This document shows positions 60,853-64,000 of a stretch of 64,000 nt of DNA, one piece after another. Source of the DNA: Legionella_A sp963772805 (GTDB lineage Bacteria > Pseudomonadota > Gammaproteobacteria > Legionellales > Legionellaceae); contig CAVYYU010000002.1 of the NCBI GenBank assembly GCA_963772805.1, positions 186,001 through 250,000 of the forward strand, given 5' to 3'. Position 1 is the first letter of the stretch, and each line of letters opens with the position of its first letter. Below the pieces are notes generated by a model. That model saw only the letters and a list, made by a program, of their open reading frames with translations, was not told the DNA's origin and did no database searches. The translations under genes and the position numbers were made by a program.

Positions 60853-63800
60853 ATTGCCTGGATGGTTGGAGTGCTCTTGGGCCGCGTCTTCTTCCTTTTC
60901 TTCATTAATACGGCTAAGTTTTCTATGATTTCCTGGCTCTAGCGGCGGTTTTGGCTCACTGGTTTGATTTTCCCGTTCGATAAGACCCATGGCGTTTAAA
61001 ATGTCATAGGATCCAGCTACCGGTTCGTCTGCCGTTGTTGCGGCCTTTAAGACTTCTTCGTCTTTGGGTGCAGCTTGCCGTGCTGTTGCATCAATGACGG
61101 TGCCGCCAGCAAATCCTGCTAAAGCGCCAGCTGCCAAACCTGCGGCACCAGCAATAATTGTCGTGGTGACTACAGGCGTAAGACCGAGCAGTGCGATGCC
61201 TAATGGCGCTAATACGCCGGTCAACATCAATGCAACCCCGGCGGCAGCTCCAAGTACACCGAGTATTGCCGCGCCAATAATTTTGCCTTTATTGCTGCCC
61301 GCGCGCGTATCGGCAAATAATTGCCCGCTACCGGCAAGCCAGGCACGGGTATTGGCAAAAGGGGTTCGTGCTTCGGAAAAACGAACAAAAGGCAATAAAT
61401 TTGCCCAGCCCTTAAGTGATGCAATGACTGGGGTATACCAATGCTTATAGGTGACTGCCCGACCGGCATGAGCTCGGTCATAATTGCTCCAAACGGTCAC
61501 TTTATCCAAAGGATATTGTTTGAGGTCAAATTGCGTTAATAAATTCTGTGCCGCCTCAATTAACACTAAAGGGTCTAATTTAACTTTTAAATGGTCAACC
61601 GGTTTGCTTACGCCGTCGTTGCAAACGACTTTGGTGTCGTGCACATCCCGTCGCAAGTTCTCCCACAGTTTTTCGGCATGTTTATGATATTCACCCAGCA
61701 AGCGACTTATCTCGATAAGATTGACATGTTCGCGTCCCAGCTGTTGCTGGATAGGTTGCCACTGTTCATTCCATGCTTTATCCGATTTCTCAAAGAATGC
61801 CGACCAAATCGGCGTGAGTTTTATACGGTCTGCAGGCTTGAGTTCGCTAAGCATTTTGTTATAAAAATTATTCGACAAACCTTTGATGAAGTCGCCGACG
61901 GTATTTTTAATTAAACGTTTGCGTTGGCTTGTTCTATCCATTAACGCTTGTTGACGTTCAATATACGCTTCTGTATGGGTATAGAATCCGTCTGTTAACG
62001 TGGTCTTGCCCAGTGCTTTTTTCAAGCGTTGTTTATCAAGAACCAAGCGCGCACTCCCGGCCGCGCCAAAGCGTCCTGCGCGCCCGAAAATTTGTTGCAT
62101 GTCTCGTGGTCTTGGCAAATAGGTTGTCATCACATGCAGGCCACGTTTTTGGGCAGACCCTTTTAAAATAATATCTGTGCCCCGGCCAATCATCGCGGTA
62201 GAAATGGTCACTTGTCGTGGTAGTCCCGCTTTGGTAATTCTGATTTTTTGTTCTTTGTCAGGTAATTGGTCGTGAACATGTTGTATGTTTTGATCTTCTT
62301 TGAAAAACGCGCCCAACTTTTTAAACAATAGCTCACTTTCTTTATCATCTTCTGCGACGATAAGAATCGGTTGGTTATTCGCACGAGCTTCCTTAATTTG
62401 CTCAACCAAAGCCCATAATTGCTGGTAGTTGTCAGCCGTTAAACGTATGGCTTTATCGCGACGATTCAATCCGCTGCCGCGGGGGACATCAATAAAATGC
62501 ATTTGCTGCGTGTCTAGGCCATAAAGTTGTCGCGCTTCTTCGCGTTCAATAATGGAGCCTGATGTGCCGGTGACCGCTTTCAACGACCCATTTTTATAGT
62601 CGTCCAACAAATTTTTACTCGTTGAGGAATAGACGATCTGTTTTTCATCGGGCACGTAAAATGCCTGCTCGCATTTACTCAATGCGTCCGTGAGTGGCTT
62701 ATCGCTCTCGCCATCTGGATTAGTGCGCGCAAGGTTTAAGCGCGCATGCAGGCACTGATGCACGCCAAAGGAGAACTTGGAGTTTTTGGATACGCGATTG
62801 GCAAAGATCAATTGCGCCTCACTGGATATTTTGGGGCCTTTGGGGGTGTTGATGAGCACGTCGGGTTCAATCACAAAGTCTTCTTTAAATTTAAGTTGAC
62901 TGGCCGTTACCGCAGAGGCTTGCCATTGTTCAATTTGCGCCGTGGATAATGCTTTTAGTCTCATCAATTGATTAACCGGGCAGCGCCCGCTTGCACTGAC
63001 AAATTGCAGGAATTTTTCGCGGCTGAGATCGATATCCTCATAATATAAATCCAGAGGGGAAATACTGGTTTTTCTATCAAGAGGCGTTATCAACTGAACA
63101 GCATTTTGCGCAAGATATTCCATTAATAACGGATAGACCCACTCCATGCCGCGAATGCTTGCCTCACCCTCCCTTGAGAAATTAAAGCGCGTATCCGCGA
63201 CATCAAAATAAGTTTTGTCAGCCTCGTCCAACAACAAGGCGCGGTTGGTATCAAGATCAGCAATAACCAGCTTGTCTTGTCCTAAACTGCGTGCCTTATT
63301 GCGAAACAGGCTTAGATTAGATGGGTCAGAGAAATTGATACCGCCTTTTTTATAGGTTGCAGGAGCGGAGTCTGCCAAGATCATGCCTGTTTCAGCGCCC
63401 ATCATCTCAAAATAAGTCTGATATTCGACAAAATCGCGCGTGGCCAATTGTGCGTCACTGGTGACAAAGTCAACGGTTTTGCCTCGGGCAAATTGGCAGG
63501 CGTTGGCAATCATCATAATCCGCGACTTACCCTCGCCTGTACCTATTTGGCTGGTGACGTGTCCCGGTGTGGCCAGCATGGAATAAATGGCTAGGTACTG
63601 GGTGGTGTTGATTTCCATGCCCTTGCTGCGATAAAAAAGTTCAGCCGCTACAGCAACCAGGGTGTCTTCTTTAAGGGTAGGATCATAACTGGCATTGGCG
63701 GGATTAAATTGCGCAAAAATAGCTAATAATTGTGCCGTGGTTTCCTTTTGCATCTTATCGGTTATATTTTTAAATTGCTCCAAATCTATTGTATTGGGAT

Positions 63801-64000
63801 CGAAGCCTTTTAATTTTACAAGTTGCGCTTTTGCTTTATCTACATTAAACCCATTCAAGGAATGATCCCTGAGGCTTGGAGCTAAATCAAACGCGTTGTA
63901 ATGCGCGTTCATGGCGTCGTTATAGTTAATGCCAGTATTGCTCGCCTCTGCGTGCCACGCAAGAACCTGCGCAATGCTTGGAAAGGGGGGGGTGTGATAG
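60847..64000 (-). CDS. SecA-like ATPase with hydrophobic C-terminal segment (partial, runs off the window)
   Basis: 1021 residues from the first ATG (63912), but the frame stays open to the window edge with protein-like sequence and no ribosome-binding site, so the true start probably lies beyond 64000. The SecA-type motor is recognisable: Walker A-like SQIGTGEGKSRIMM (about residue 121), DEAD box ALLLDEADKTYFDVADTRFN, and the motif VI region DMQQIFGRAGRFGAAGSARL. After about residue 880 come Gly/Ala-rich hydrophobic stretches (IIGAAILGVLGAAAGVALML, AGAAGLAAGALAGFAGG) and a disordered tail. This is not the housekeeping SecA, which ends in a zinc finger. A secreted or membrane-acting SecA paralogue is likely; host function is inference. 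Confidence 0.75.
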   Translation of the reverse strand, partial: YHTPPFPSIAQVLAWHAEASNTGINYNDAMNAHYNAFDLAPSLRDHSLNGFNVDKAKAQLVKLKGFDPNTIDLEQFKNITDKMQKETTAQLLAIFAQFNPANASYDPTLKEDTLVAVAAELFYRSKGMEINTTQYLAIYSMLATPGHVTSQIGTGEGKSRIMMIANACQFARGKTVDFVTSDAQLATRDFVEYQTYFEMMGAETGMILADSAPATYKKGGINFSDPSNLSLFRNKARSLGQDKLVIADLDTNRALLLDEADKTYFDVADTRFNFSREGEASIRGMEWVYPLLMEYLAQNAVQLITPLDRKTSISPLDLYYEDIDLSREKFLQFVSASGRCPVNQLMRLKALSTAQIEQWQASAVTASQLKFKEDFVIEPDVLINTPKGPKISSEAQLIFANRVSKNSKFSFGVHQCLHARLNLARTNPDGESDKPLTDALSKCEQAFYVPDEKQIVYSSTSKNLLDDYKNGSLKAVTGTSGSIIEREEARQLYGLDTQQMHFIDVPRGSGLNRRDKAIRLTADNYQQLWALVEQIKEARANNQPILIVAEDDKESELLFKKLGAFFKEDQNIQHVHDQLPDKEQKIRITKAGLPRQVTISTAMIGRGTDIILKGSAQKRGLHVMTTYLPRPRDMQQIFGRAGRFGAAGSARLVLDKQRLKKALGKTTLTDGFYTHTEAYIERQQALMDRTSQRKRLIKNTVGDFIKGLSNNFYNKMLSELKPADRIKLTPIWSAFFEKSDKAWNEQWQPIQQQLGREHVNLIEISRLLGEYHKHAEKLWENLRRDVHDTKVVCNDGVSKPVDHLKVKLDPLVLIEAAQNLLTQFDLKQYPLDKVTVWSNYDRAHAGRAVTYKHWYTPVIASLKGWANLLPFVRFSEARTPFANTRAWLAGSGQLFADTRAGSNKGKIIGAAILGVLGAAAGVALMLTGVLAPLGIALLGLTPVVTTTIIAGAAGLAAGALAGFAGGTVIDATARQAAPKDEEVLKAATTADEPVAGSYDILNAMGLIERENQTSEPKPPLEPGNHRKLSRINEEKEEDAAQEHSNHPGNM

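Noticed and set aside
60438..60905. 155-residue minus-strand ORF across the repeat at 60781
   Set aside because: Runs through the palindromic repeat and antisense to a supported membrane protein gene.
1..64000. tRNA or rRNA genes
   Set aside because: No T-loop-like GGTTCGAATCC block with pairing arms or rRNA-like stretch was noticed in the gaps; a tRNAscan run would be decisive.

Overview
The window looks like a piece of chromosome from an intracellular or host-associated gammaproteobacterium of the Legionellales (Legionella/Coxiella relatives). The evidence is two Legionella-type major outer membrane proteins sharing a Cys-containing N-terminal block (GTMGPVCTPG... / GAMGPVCTPG...), an LbtU-type siderophore porin, a small secreted protein of the type found in Legionella, and ordinary gammaproteobacterial housekeeping operons (ygfB-pepP-ubiH-ubiI, rnr-rlmB, lpxD-polA, metG-rnfB-nth). 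Genus cannot be fixed from sequence reading alone. I see no rRNA, tRNA, CRISPR array, integrase or complete insertion sequence.

Layout. 1-3.8 kb: end of ygfB, then pepP-ubiH-ubiI. 3.9-8.7 kb: a secreted papain-fold peptidase, a tight minus-strand operon of RimB-like protease, 7-TM inactive transglutaminase and RimK-like ATP-grasp ligase, and a lone cyclic-nucleotide-binding protein. 8.9-11.5 kb: a large multipass membrane protein and a DUF4254 protein with overlapping 3' ends. 11.7-15.2 kb: small secreted protein, rnr, rlmB. 15.2-16.1 kb: a MITE-like double inverted repeat followed by a ubiquitin-fold protein with three PPAY motifs. 16.3-23.3 kb: DUF1993, argD, sodB, dbpA, grxD, ahpC, rnt, pyrC. 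23.3-27.6 kb: outer membrane block (two MOMPs, LbtU-like porin). 27.8-31.1 kb: NfeD-slipin pair, dcd, ihfB. 31.3-34.3 kb: DOT1-like methyltransferase with a membrane coiled-coil partner, and an OTU-type cysteine protease. 34.6-38.1 kb: an AT-rich locus with an IspB-type prenyl synthase, a small membrane protein and a ferritin-like/acyltransferase-like fusion. 38.3-57.4 kb: mostly housekeeping (cbs, rpiA, polA, lpxD, fabF-like, NCS2 permease, aldehyde dehydrogenase, nth, rnfB, metG, ubiX) with a CaaX-tailed protein and a few orphans. 57.4-64 kb: an orphan with an acidic tail, queC, a second multipass membrane protein and a SecA-like ATPase running off the window edge.

The main interest lies in single genes placed between housekeeping operons that look built to act on eukaryotic biology. 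They are a ubiquitin-like domain joined to PPxY (NEDD4-type WW ligand) motifs, an OTU deubiquitinase-like protein, a DOT1 (histone H3K79 methyltransferase fold) protein, a protein ending in a CaaX prenylation box, and a SecA-like ATPase with a membrane-inserting tail. The start of the ubiquitin-like gene carries a (CCAG)3 tract: losing one unit would join a strong ribosome-binding site and start to the complete ubiquitin fold. This suggests either phase variation or a frameshifted start. The diiron/acyltransferase-like fusion beside the prenyl synthase is the best candidate for an undescribed enzyme.
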